Positions 8,247 through 13,757 of a stretch of DNA of 21,229 nt are shown piece by piece. How positions within the stretch are numbered: position 1 is the first letter of the stretch; every line of letters starts with the position of its first letter. The position numbers were made by a program, and so were the translations under genes. The DNA is from a virus. A model generated the notes under the pieces. That model did not search any database and was not told the origin of the DNA. It saw only the letters and a list, made by a program, of their open reading frames with translations. Where the stretch lies: positions 1-21,229 of IMG/VR virus record IMGVR_UViG_3300005917_000025, one strand, 5' to 3'.

Positions 8247-8821
8247 TAAAACCTGAAAAAATAAACGATAAGTATTATGTTGAATTGCTTTCTTATGGTG
8301 AAGTACATCCAGCTGGCCCTTCTGCAACTGTGGCAAAAGAGCACTTCGGTGACAAACCTATAACCATCTTAGAGATTGGTGTCTTAAGAGGACACAATGC
8401 TCATGCAATGAACAAACTACTAAATCCAGAGCTTATGGTTTTAGTAGACCCTTGGGGTTTTTGTGGTGAGACACACGATAGTAATTGGGCAGACACTTGG
8501 TTTAGGATACAAGATGATGAAAACATTGTAGTGTTAAAAGCAAAATCAGAGTTAGCGTCTAAATTGCTGTCATGTAACTTTGATTTTATTTATATAGACG
8601 GTGACCATATTGGCGGTGAACTTTCACCAACCACCGAAGAAGAAGGTATTAGAAAAGATATTAAGTTATGGTTACCGAGGGTTAATGCTGGTGGTATCTT
8701 GGCTGGGCATGATTATAATTACGACAATATTGGACTAGAGGTTAACACCGTATTTGGTGATAAAGTAAATCACTCACCGTACATAGAGAATGGAACTCAA
8801 GAATGGTGGGTATATGTTTAA
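8243..8821 (+). CDS. Class I SAM-dependent methyltransferase (Methyltransf_24/TylF-like)
   Basis: The 192-residue protein overlaps the preceding gene by ATGA, showing coupling. Motifs run in order: ITILEIGVLRGHNA (40-53, SAM loop), MVLVDPWG (65-72, acidic end of strand 2), FDFIYIDGDH (113-122, strand 4 with candidate metal ligands) and AGGILAGHDY (149-158). This set is typical of the Methyltransf_24 group, which includes macrocin O-methyltransferase-like sugar methylases and cephalosporin hydroxylase-like proteins. The aspartates and histidine at 119-122 and H156/D157 could hold a divalent metal. It is unrelated in detail to the methyltransferase at 6671, so the cassette has two distinct methylation steps. 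Sugar O-methylation is likely but unproven. Confidence 0.8.
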   Translation: MIKPEKINDKYYVELLSYGEVHPAGPSATVAKEHFGDKPITILEIGVLRGHNAHAMNKLLNPELMVLVDPWGFCGETHDSNWADTWFRIQDDENIVVLKAKSELASKLLSCNFDFIYIDGDHIGGELSPTTEEEGIRKDIKLWLPRVNAGGILAGHDYNYDNIGLEVNTVFGDKVNHSPYIENGTQEWWVYV

Positions 8822-8839
8822 CAATCTAAAGGAGAAAAT

Positions 8840-8956
8840 ATGATTTATAACGAAGTAGCGTCAAACGATTTATTTACTGAAGACTTGCAGGGTGAAAGAA
8901 ACAAGGTACAGACGTTTTTAAAAGACAATCCAGACCTTTGGAATAGAAAGAATTAA
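8840..8956 (+). CDS. Small ORF of 38 residues, possible micro-gene
   Basis: Between the methyltransferase and the radical SAM gene lies ATG 8840 with a strong AAAGGAG site at 8828-8834 and a 38-codon frame ending in TAA at 8954-8956, two bases before the next ATG. The peptide begins MIYNEVASNDLF and ends FLKDNPDLWNRKN; it is soluble and charged, without membrane segment or cysteines. Its opening and its ERNKVQTFLKDN stretch weakly recall the beginning of the methyltransferase at 6671 (MIYKV..., DEQKVRDYLKEK). It might be a clipped copy of such an N-terminus or a small partner protein. The tight spacing and good ribosome binding site argue that it is translated. Confidence 0.45.
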   Translation: MIYNEVASNDLFTEDLQGERNKVQTFLKDNPDLWNRKN

Positions 8957-8957
8957 T

Positions 8958-10169
8958 ATGAAACCAGACATAACGTTAGTATTCCCAAGCAGTCCGTTTC
9001 TGTTGAACCAGATAATGTTCCCACCGTTGGGGATAATGTATCTGAGTGCTTTTTTGAAACAGCATGGTATGGCGGTACAGTGTTTAGACATGGCTTTAGG
9101 ACACACTGCTGATATGGCAGAGGCTGACATTATAGGTCTTTCTTTCACCACCCCACAGAGGGACGAGGCTTTTAAGTTGGCTAAGTATTATAAAAAGAAG
9201 GGTAGGTATGTAATGGCTGGTGGCCCTCATCCTACCCACATGCCAGAAGAGTGCAAGCAGAACGGTATAGATTTGGTAATACCGGGATACGGTGAAGTAC
9301 CACTATACAATGCAATGCAAGAGATCAAGGGTGGTAGCGATAGAATAACTGAAGACGTTAAAATAGACGACTACCCAATGCCAGACAGAGACTGTTTGCC
9401 TATCAATAAGTATTACCAAGAAATAGATGGTTGTATAGCTACACCATTGATTGCCTCTAGGGGATGCTATGGAAGATGTTCGTTCTGTTCAAAGGTGAGT
9501 CCCAAGTTTAGCATACAGTCTGCTGAAAGAACTTTAGCTGAAATAGAGCACCTAAACTCTAAGTATGGCTACACTGCTTTCTCAATATATGACGACACCA
9601 TCGCAACAGACAAAAAAAGGTTAAGCCTGTTGGCAAACGATTTGGTTGACAGAGGTTATAAGTTTAGATGCTTCTGTAGGGCAGACCTTTTAAATGATAA
9701 AAATGTTTGTTTAGACTTGTCAGCAATGGGTGTTGTTGACGTAGGTATTGGCATTGAAAGCGGTTCTGATTATATATTAAAGAAGAATATGAAGGGTAAC
9801 ACAGTTGACATTAATACTATTGCCGTAAGAAATCTACAAGAAGTTGGTGTAAGAGCGAAAGCTTTCTTAATTGTTGGACTTCCTGGTGAGAACGAAGACA
9901 CGGTAAAAGAAACTGCAAGATGGATAGAGACTGCTCAACCTGATGATATTGGTGTTTCCATGTTTCAGCCTCTTCCGGGTTCAGATATTTTTAAACATCC
10001 AGAAAAATATGATATAGAGTTTAAGTATAATGGTAATCCAATGTGGTATAGAGGTACACCGGGTGAGTATAAACCAATGACAAGGACTAAAGACTTATCA
10101 ACAGACAGAATAATAGAACTTAGAGACCAACTAGAAGGTAACTATAAACGTAAGGAGTTGCTTCAATGA
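8958..10169 (+). CDS. Radical SAM enzyme with N-terminal B12-binding-type domain
   Basis: The 403-residue protein has two parts. Residues about 4-125 form a cobalamin-binding-like Rossmann domain (ITLVFPSSPFLL, PPLGIMYLSAFLKQHG, ADIIGLSFTT, AGGPHPTHMPEE), the type that precedes many radical SAM methylases and cyclases. The classical DxHxxG cobalamin loop is not evident, as is common in this group. Residues about 160-360 are the radical SAM barrel with the iron-sulfur motif C170-x3-C174-x2-C177 (SRGCYGRCSFCS), GIGIESGS (263-270) and FLIVGLPGE (303-311). Such enzymes act on unactivated carbons, for example C-methylation, or in sugar and lipid biosynthesis. It is an unusual resident of a virion-assembly operon. 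Its weak ribosome binding site suggests coupling to the small ORF upstream. Confidence 0.85.
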   Translation: MKPDITLVFPSSPFLLNQIMFPPLGIMYLSAFLKQHGMAVQCLDMALGHTADMAEADIIGLSFTTPQRDEAFKLAKYYKKKGRYVMAGGPHPTHMPEECKQNGIDLVIPGYGEVPLYNAMQEIKGGSDRITEDVKIDDYPMPDRDCLPINKYYQEIDGCIATPLIASRGCYGRCSFCSKVSPKFSIQSAERTLAEIEHLNSKYGYTAFSIYDDTIATDKKRLSLLANDLVDRGYKFRCFCRADLLNDKNVCLDLSAMGVVDVGIGIESGSDYILKKNMKGNTVDINTIAVRNLQEVGVRAKAFLIVGLPGENEDTVKETARWIETAQPDDIGVSMFQPLPGSDIFKHPEKYDIEFKYNGNPMWYRGTPGEYKPMTRTKDLSTDRIIELRDQLEGNYKRKELLQ

Positions 10170-10357
10170 GGGGTAAAATATATTGGATATGCAATAAATG
10201 CGGTACCGAGATTGAAGACAAGGTTAATTGGTTCAGCGGTAAATATACATGCACTAACTGTGGTACAGAAAAAGACTCTCACTATATAGAACAGCAGTTA
10301 ATACAACGTGGTAAGATGAACCACGAAAAAAAGAATAAGGAGGAAAACGAATGCTAG
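10166..10357 (+). CDS. Small zinc-ribbon protein
   Basis: The 63-residue protein overlaps the radical SAM gene by ATGA and has AGGAG at 10153-10157. It carries two CxxC knuckles, CNKC near residue 9 and CTNC near 29-32, spaced as in a rubredoxin-type zinc ribbon. A basic and acidic tail of about 30 residues ends in cysteine. The last bases overlap the next start. Small ribbons of this kind are often nucleic-acid or protein adaptors; no specific role can be assigned. It differs in spacing and sequence from the Com-like ribbon at 12047. Confidence 0.65.
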   Translation: MRGKIYWICNKCGTEIEDKVNWFSGKYTCTNCGTEKDSHYIEQQLIQRGKMNHEKKNKEENEC

Positions 10358-10752
10358 ACGTTTTTGTTATTAATGTACACCAACCTAACTCTAGTTTTGT
10401 AGAGGCAGTAAGTTCTTTCAATGGTAGGATTAACAGGATGTATGCGGTTGATACCATGGCAGACATAAACAATATAGCAAAAGAATCTGAGTGGTATGGA
10501 GTGTTGTATGATAATGAGACAATAGAAGACCAACTACTTGAGGCACTACCTGTTTTCTTTGAACAGTCTAAGGCTGATGTTTTGATAGCTTACCGTGGCA
10601 ACAATGACAATATTAAACCAGAGTCAATGGGGCCAAGGTTTTTCAGGAGAGATGTCGTGTTGAGCAATTTGTGCCTTGACGTTGAAGACGAAGAAGGATT
10701 GGTATTTGATAAAATATTAAATGGATGGATTTTAAATAATGTCAGCACCTAA
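10351..10752 (+). CDS. Short GT-A-like protein, possibly trimmed glycosyltransferase
   Basis: The 133-residue protein has AAGGAGGA at 10337-10344 and overlaps the zinc-ribbon gene. Its middle has the same order of features as the second half of the GT-A-like enzyme at 5934: an aromatic residue, then LYDNE (52-56, in the place of LDFDE), a helix (QLLEALPVFF), AD followed by a short strand and arginine (ADVLIAYR), then PRFFRRDVVL (95-104, in the place of PRIMRKNYRM). An N-terminal strand (LDVFVINVH) is present, but the family's usual length is about double. It may be a reduced, non-catalytic or partner form. The last gene of the cassette; it overlaps the neck gene by 14 nt. Confidence 0.5.
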   Translation: MLDVFVINVHQPNSSFVEAVSSFNGRINRMYAVDTMADINNIAKESEWYGVLYDNETIEDQLLEALPVFFEQSKADVLIAYRGNNDNIKPESMGPRFFRRDVVLSNLCLDVEDEEGLVFDKILNGWILNNVST

Positions 10753-11221
10753 GAATATACCACAATACTTTGCAATGCTTGACAAGCTTGCTTCTGGTTC
10801 TAAGAAGGTTATTGAGGAAGATACCCCTTACCGGAACGCAGTAAGGTTTAGGGGTATTGTGTTGATGAATATTGTTAAGCAAAAATATGCAAGTTCATTT
10901 AAGAGACTCAGCAAGGCATATGAAGATAAGAAGGCAAGGCTTGGACAGGCACAAGGTTTTTGGAGGATGTCTAACGACCTTATTAGAAGTTTAAAAGCGT
11001 TTAGATACAAGAAGGGTAAGCTTAAGGGTTGGGTTGGTGGTGTGATTCCGGGGACAGCAAACGCTAACGGTGAAGATATTACGAAGTATGGTCTTGCGGT
11101 AGAGAATAGTATCAAGGGTGGTAGACCAGTGTTTGGAATGACAACGAATGACTATTACGGCAAAGACCTTAAGATAATTGGTAAAGATGCAGTAAAGAAG
11201 ATTAAGCTTTTTTGGAGATAA
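10739..11221 (+). CDS. HK97 gp10 / lambda Z-like neck (tail completion) protein
   Basis: The 160-residue protein has the layout of the HK97-gp10-like group. An N-terminal helix (about 25-65) is followed by TGSLxxS-like wording (here NDLIRSLKAFRY), a glycine-rich strand pair (KGWVGGVIPGTANANG), and a typical ending with ITKYGLAVENSIKGGRPVFG then a final amphipathic helix of lysines and hydrophobics. These proteins join the head connector to the tail end. The ATG at 10739 lies inside the end of the preceding cassette gene, with only a weak GGATGGA site, so translation is probably coupled to the cassette. The call is supported by order: it directly precedes the tail terminator region. Confidence 0.7.
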   Translation: MSAPKNIPQYFAMLDKLASGSKKVIEEDTPYRNAVRFRGIVLMNIVKQKYASSFKRLSKAYEDKKARLGQAQGFWRMSNDLIRSLKAFRYKKGKLKGWVGGVIPGTANANGEDITKYGLAVENSIKGGRPVFGMTTNDYYGKDLKIIGKDAVKKIKLFWR

Positions 11222-11224
11222 CAA

Positions 11225-11557
11225 ATGAACACAATCAACTATGAAAAAATGTCACCAGTTGAACTTGTAAGAGTAATAAAAGAAAACTTTGCAGATCATA
11301 AAGAGTGTAAGCTATCGAGGTACAGTATTAAATGGGGAAAGTGGTCTAGGCAGATGAACGTAGCGATAAGGGCAAGACTTGGAGGTAATGAGCCTAAAAC
11401 GGTTAAAGACAAACTAATGGTAGTCCATAATTATTGGAAGCTGGTATCAGAAATACTTGAACTTTATTTGTCTAGCGGATTCTTCAATGGTCTTAAGAGA
11501 AATAAGTTTATTGATGAAGCACAGGGTTTGGAAAACATTATAAAAGGGGTATCGTAA
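11225..11557 (+). CDS. Unknown helical protein in the head-tail joint block
   Basis: The 110-residue protein is not recognised. It starts at ATG 11225 with GGAG at 11214-11217 and ends two bases before the GTG of the next gene. It is basic and helical, with a KWGKWSRQMNVAIRARLG segment (about 36-53) and a hydrophobic helix (about 66-90, LMVVHNYWKLVSEILELYL). No cysteines or membrane segments are seen. Lying between the neck and terminator genes it probably serves tail or joint assembly, but this is position only. Confidence 0.55.
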   Translation: MNTINYEKMSPVELVRVIKENFADHKECKLSRYSIKWGKWSRQMNVAIRARLGGNEPKTVKDKLMVVHNYWKLVSEILELYLSSGFFNGLKRNKFIDEAQGLENIIKGVS

Positions 11558-11558
11558 C

Positions 11559-12035
11559 GTGGGATTAGAACCAACAGCAAGAGAATCAAATTTAAGAGAC
11601 AGTCTTAAGAAGTATTTTGTTGACCATCTGTCCAAGACACACGGTATAGCACTTAGGATGTTTGACAAGAACTTGAGTACACCAGCAACACAGACCAAGG
11701 CAATAGACCAATGGGTATCTATATCAATGGGTAGCAAGACAAGAGATATAGTATCATCATTGGTGCTTGACATATATTGTAACACACGCAAGGACGCTGA
11801 AGGGTTTAAGTTGTCTCAGTTGACTGATACTGTTTATCAATACCTTGTAGACCTTACACAGACAGACAGACTGGCAAGGATACCCTTCTACCAAAGCAAG
11901 CCAAAGGGTCAGTCTTGGGTTCTACTTGGTGCTCTATTAGTTACAGACATTATTGAAAGTGATGATATTGAAGGTGAAGATAAAACAAAGTTTAAAATAC
12001 TAACGGTTAGTTTGCGATGGCCTGCAAATGTATAA
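11559..12035 (+). CDS. Putative tail terminator protein (lambda U-like)
   Basis: The 158-residue protein starts with GTG at 11559 after an AAAAGGGG site. The N-terminal helix (ESNLRDSLKKYFVDHL) and the ending FKILTVSLRWPANV, a closing strand, match the general look of tail terminators, small alpha/beta rings that cap the tail tube and bind the head joint. It lies after the gp10-like gene and before the tail tube gene, exactly where lambda-type phages put U. The middle (about 38-75, SISMGSKTRDIVSSLVLDIYC) forms the central strands. Sequence divergence leaves the family uncertain, but the order is strong. Confidence 0.6.
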   Translation: MGLEPTARESNLRDSLKKYFVDHLSKTHGIALRMFDKNLSTPATQTKAIDQWVSISMGSKTRDIVSSLVLDIYCNTRKDAEGFKLSQLTDTVYQYLVDLTQTDRLARIPFYQSKPKGQSWVLLGALLVTDIIESDDIEGEDKTKFKILTVSLRWPANV

Positions 12036-12046
12036 CGGGGGACAAA

Positions 12047-12271
12047 ATGGGTGACAAGATATTTATCAACTGTGAGAAGTGTGGGAAAAGACTTATAGAG
12101 AGATTACCAAACGGGTTATTCAGGTTCCTTTATGGCAAGAGTTCTAAACATTCTCTTGACATGACCCCAGCTGTTGAAATTGTAATAAAGGGTAACGTAG
12201 AGATTAAGTGCTTAAGCAGAAAATGCAAGCATGTTAATAAGCTAAGCTACCTTCCAAATATTGGAACATAA
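12047..12271 (+). CDS. Com-like zinc-ribbon protein
   Basis: I choose ATG 12047 because GGGGGA at 12037-12042 sits just before it; an in-frame ATG at 12017 would overlap the terminator gene and lacks such a site. The 74-residue protein has CEKC near residues 9-12 and CLSRKC near 57-62, with NGLFRFLYG and EIKC in between. This resembles the phage Mu Com family, a small zinc-finger translational activator of the mom DNA-modification gene, in which CKNC near the start and an EIRCPRC segment enclose the metal site. The second knuckle here is C-x4-C instead of C-x2-C. No mom-like gene is in the window, so the target is unknown. Confidence 0.55.
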   Translation: MGDKIFINCEKCGKRLIERLPNGLFRFLYGKSSKHSLDMTPAVEIVIKGNVEIKCLSRKCKHVNKLSYLPNIGT

Positions 12272-12347
12272 TCGCTTGTCGAAGACTTACAATTGCTGAT
12301 GCGAAGCTCTGGGTAATAAACTAAACATGAACAGAAAGGATTAAGTT
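12272..12347 (+). other. Largest intergenic gap (76 nt) before the tail tube gene
   Basis: It ends with a GAAAGGA ribosome binding site. A TAATAA near 12315-12320 looks like a -10 element but no matching -35 at 16-18 nt is present, and only a 4-bp stem (GCTT/AAGC) is found. I see no solid promoter or terminator. Confidence 0.4.
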
Positions 12348-12935
12348 ATGGCAAGAACAGGCCCAACAACCACAGATTCGTCAACCGTAAAACTAGGCTT
12401 GGCGCAAATTAGAGTCGTTGATTCATCTGATAATATTGCCAACAGAAATGTTGTCGGTACGTCCTCAGACTCTATAGGTACTTTGGCAACGACCAAGTAC
12501 ACAGGAGACACAGAATTCTATAAACTTGAATCTGGTTTTCCTCTTATGACAGATGCGTATTTCCCCCTTAGAGAAAGTGCTATGCTTGAGTGTGGCATCA
12601 GGGAAATGACCCCATACAACTGGGCATTAATATATGGATTAGACCCCACTGGTGGTACTTATGCTGAGGCACATTCTGGTGAGATTAACTTGGGAGCAAG
12701 AACAACTCCTGAATTTCTAAGAATGGAAGCAGTATATACATACCCCGATGGTACTCACTATATGTATATCGTATTTCCGAGAGCACAGGTTACATCAACA
12801 GTTGAAGAAGATAGCCAGTTAGAAGAAGCTTCTTCCGTACCTGTTACCTTTACCGCTACCCCAGCAGATAGTTCTATTACTGATGGTAATGCGGCATGGG
12901 ATGATGGCCCTCTTGGTAGAATTTATTGGGAATAG
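12348..12935 (+). CDS. Major tail tube protein
   Basis: The 195-residue protein lies between the terminator and the frameshifted chaperone, the standard place of the tail tube subunit. It has a strand-rich sequence with an early hydrophilic loop. The segment TKYTGDTEFYKLESGFPLMTD is followed by ESAMLECGIREM, a helix (TPYNWALIYGLDP), and long strands (TPEFLRMEAVYTYPDGTHYM, FPRAQVTSTVEED, VPVTFTATPADS). This matches the beta-barrel plus helix plan of tail tube proteins. It ends without an added Ig domain, unlike lambda V. The ribosome binding site GAAAGGA lies about 9 nt before ATG. The 76 nt before it (12272-12347) is the largest gap in the window. Confidence 0.8.
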   Translation: MARTGPTTTDSSTVKLGLAQIRVVDSSDNIANRNVVGTSSDSIGTLATTKYTGDTEFYKLESGFPLMTDAYFPLRESAMLECGIREMTPYNWALIYGLDPTGGTYAEAHSGEINLGARTTPEFLRMEAVYTYPDGTHYMYIVFPRAQVTSTVEEDSQLEEASSVPVTFTATPADSSITDGNAAWDDGPLGRIYWE

Positions 12936-12968
12936 TCCCTAGCAATCTTATTTAAGAAAGGATTTAAA

Positions 12969-13478
12969 ATGGAACAAGTATCAAACCCAGAAGCAGAGAA
13001 CAAAACGATGAACCCTCAGATTGCGAGTGTCGATATCGGCATTCGTAGTTTGAGACCCATCGAGATATTACCTTTATCAATGGGTGATTTAAACAAAATA
13101 ATAGCATTGATAGAAAAAGATTTAAAAGAATACATGGAACGCAACCCCGAAGGTGGTACTGAAATTACGATAGGTACATTTATCGTTAATACCATAAAGA
13201 ACAACATAAATAAGGTTCTCGTTCTTGTGTTGGATGTAAATGACAAACATGTAGATAAGATTTTAAATGAAATGACTACCATGCAAGCAAGCGAGATTGT
13301 TAAGATAATTTATGAAGAGAACTTTTTCAACCCATTTGAAAAAAACTTAAAGAGCCTTCTCGCACAAACGCTGGGAAGGCTGTTTCCACAGCAGACGCAG
13401 TTAGAACCGTCATTAGAAGCTACGGAGGATACAGAATTGAAGACTTCTACCGAAAGCGATGGTCAGACGGAGGCGTAA
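12969..13478 (+). CDS. Tail assembly chaperone, lambda gpG-like (zero-frame product)
   Basis: The 169-residue protein lies between the tail tube and tape measure genes, where siphophages encode the chaperone that coats the tape measure during tail polymerisation. It begins with a loose acidic segment, then a strand and helix (IRSLRPIEILPLSMGDLNKIIALI), amphipathic helices (about 65-130), and a low-complexity acidic end (about 138-169). Ribosomes reading through the slippery heptamer at 13340-13346 make this form; those shifting by -1 make the longer GT-type form ending at 13756. AAAGGA upstream serves the ATG. Function is inferred from order and the frameshift, which is diagnostic for this gene pair. 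Confidence 0.82.
   Translation: MEQVSNPEAENKTMNPQIASVDIGIRSLRPIEILPLSMGDLNKIIALIEKDLKEYMERNPEGGTEITIGTFIVNTIKNNINKVLVLVLDVNDKHVDKILNEMTTMQASEIVKIIYEENFFNPFEKNLKSLLAQTLGRLFPQQTQLEPSLEATEDTELKTSTESDGQTEA
13340..13381 (+). promoter_or_regulatory. Programmed -1 ribosomal frameshift signal
   Basis: The heptamer A AAA AAC (13340-13346) is in the correct phase for the G frame (codons AAA 13341-13343 and AAC 13344-13346). Six bases later a 9-bp stem can form: 13353-13361 pairs with 13373-13381 (eight Watson-Crick pairs and one G-U), loop 13362-13372. The bases GTTT at 13382-13385 could pair with AAAC in the loop to make a small pseudoknot. The -1 frame has a TGA at 13337-13339, so it opens exactly at the slippery site. 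Confidence 0.88.
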
Positions 13479-13756
13479 CCAAGAATCAGATGTTATTCTT
13501 CTACAACAGAGCACAAGAAGAAGAATACGAAAATATGAAGTTCCAAGCTGGATTGCAGGGTGTTGATTTAGACAAAGAGATTAATAAGCAACAGACGATC
13601 AATACGAGTAAGGGTGAAGTGACGTTGCCGGGAGAGTTTATGTTTGGTGACCCAGCAGAGAACGAAGACCTGTCAGACAAAGAGAAACATGATTTAACGG
13701 AAAAGATGATGGGTATGCATAAAAGGTGGGCAGGTAATAAGTTGAAAGGTATGTAA
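13340..13756 (+). CDS. Tail assembly chaperone T extension, expressed by -1 frameshift (GT fusion)
   Basis: This frame has no stop from 13340 to 13753. Upstream of its internal ATG (13490) it already encodes convincing protein, for example ADAVRTVIRSYGGYRIEDFY and RKRWSDGGVTKNQMLFFYNR, so 13490 is not the real beginning. It is entered from the G frame by a -1 shift at A AAA AAC (13340-13346). The fusion would hold about 126 residues from the G frame plus 136 from this frame, about 262 residues. The T part includes a helical aromatic core and a charged tail that in lambda binds the tape measure and tube subunits. It stops one base before the tape measure ATG. An independent short product from 13490 is less likely. 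Confidence 0.85.
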   Translation, partial: KKLKEPSRTNAGKAVSTADAVRTVIRSYGGYRIEDFYRKRWSDGGVTKNQMLFFYNRAQEEEYENMKFQAGLQGVDLDKEINKQQTINTSKGEVTLPGEFMFGDPAENEDLSDKEKHDLTEKMMGMHKRWAGNKLKGM

Positions 13757-13757
13757 C

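Noticed and set aside
12272-12347. Possible late promoter before the tail tube gene (TAATAA near 12315)
   Set aside because: No -35 at acceptable spacing and the neighbouring genes are tightly packed in the same operon; TA-rich hexamers are common here.
13490-13756. Independent gene starting at ATG 13490
   Set aside because: The frame is open and protein-like back to the slip site at 13340, so it is the frameshift extension of the chaperone.
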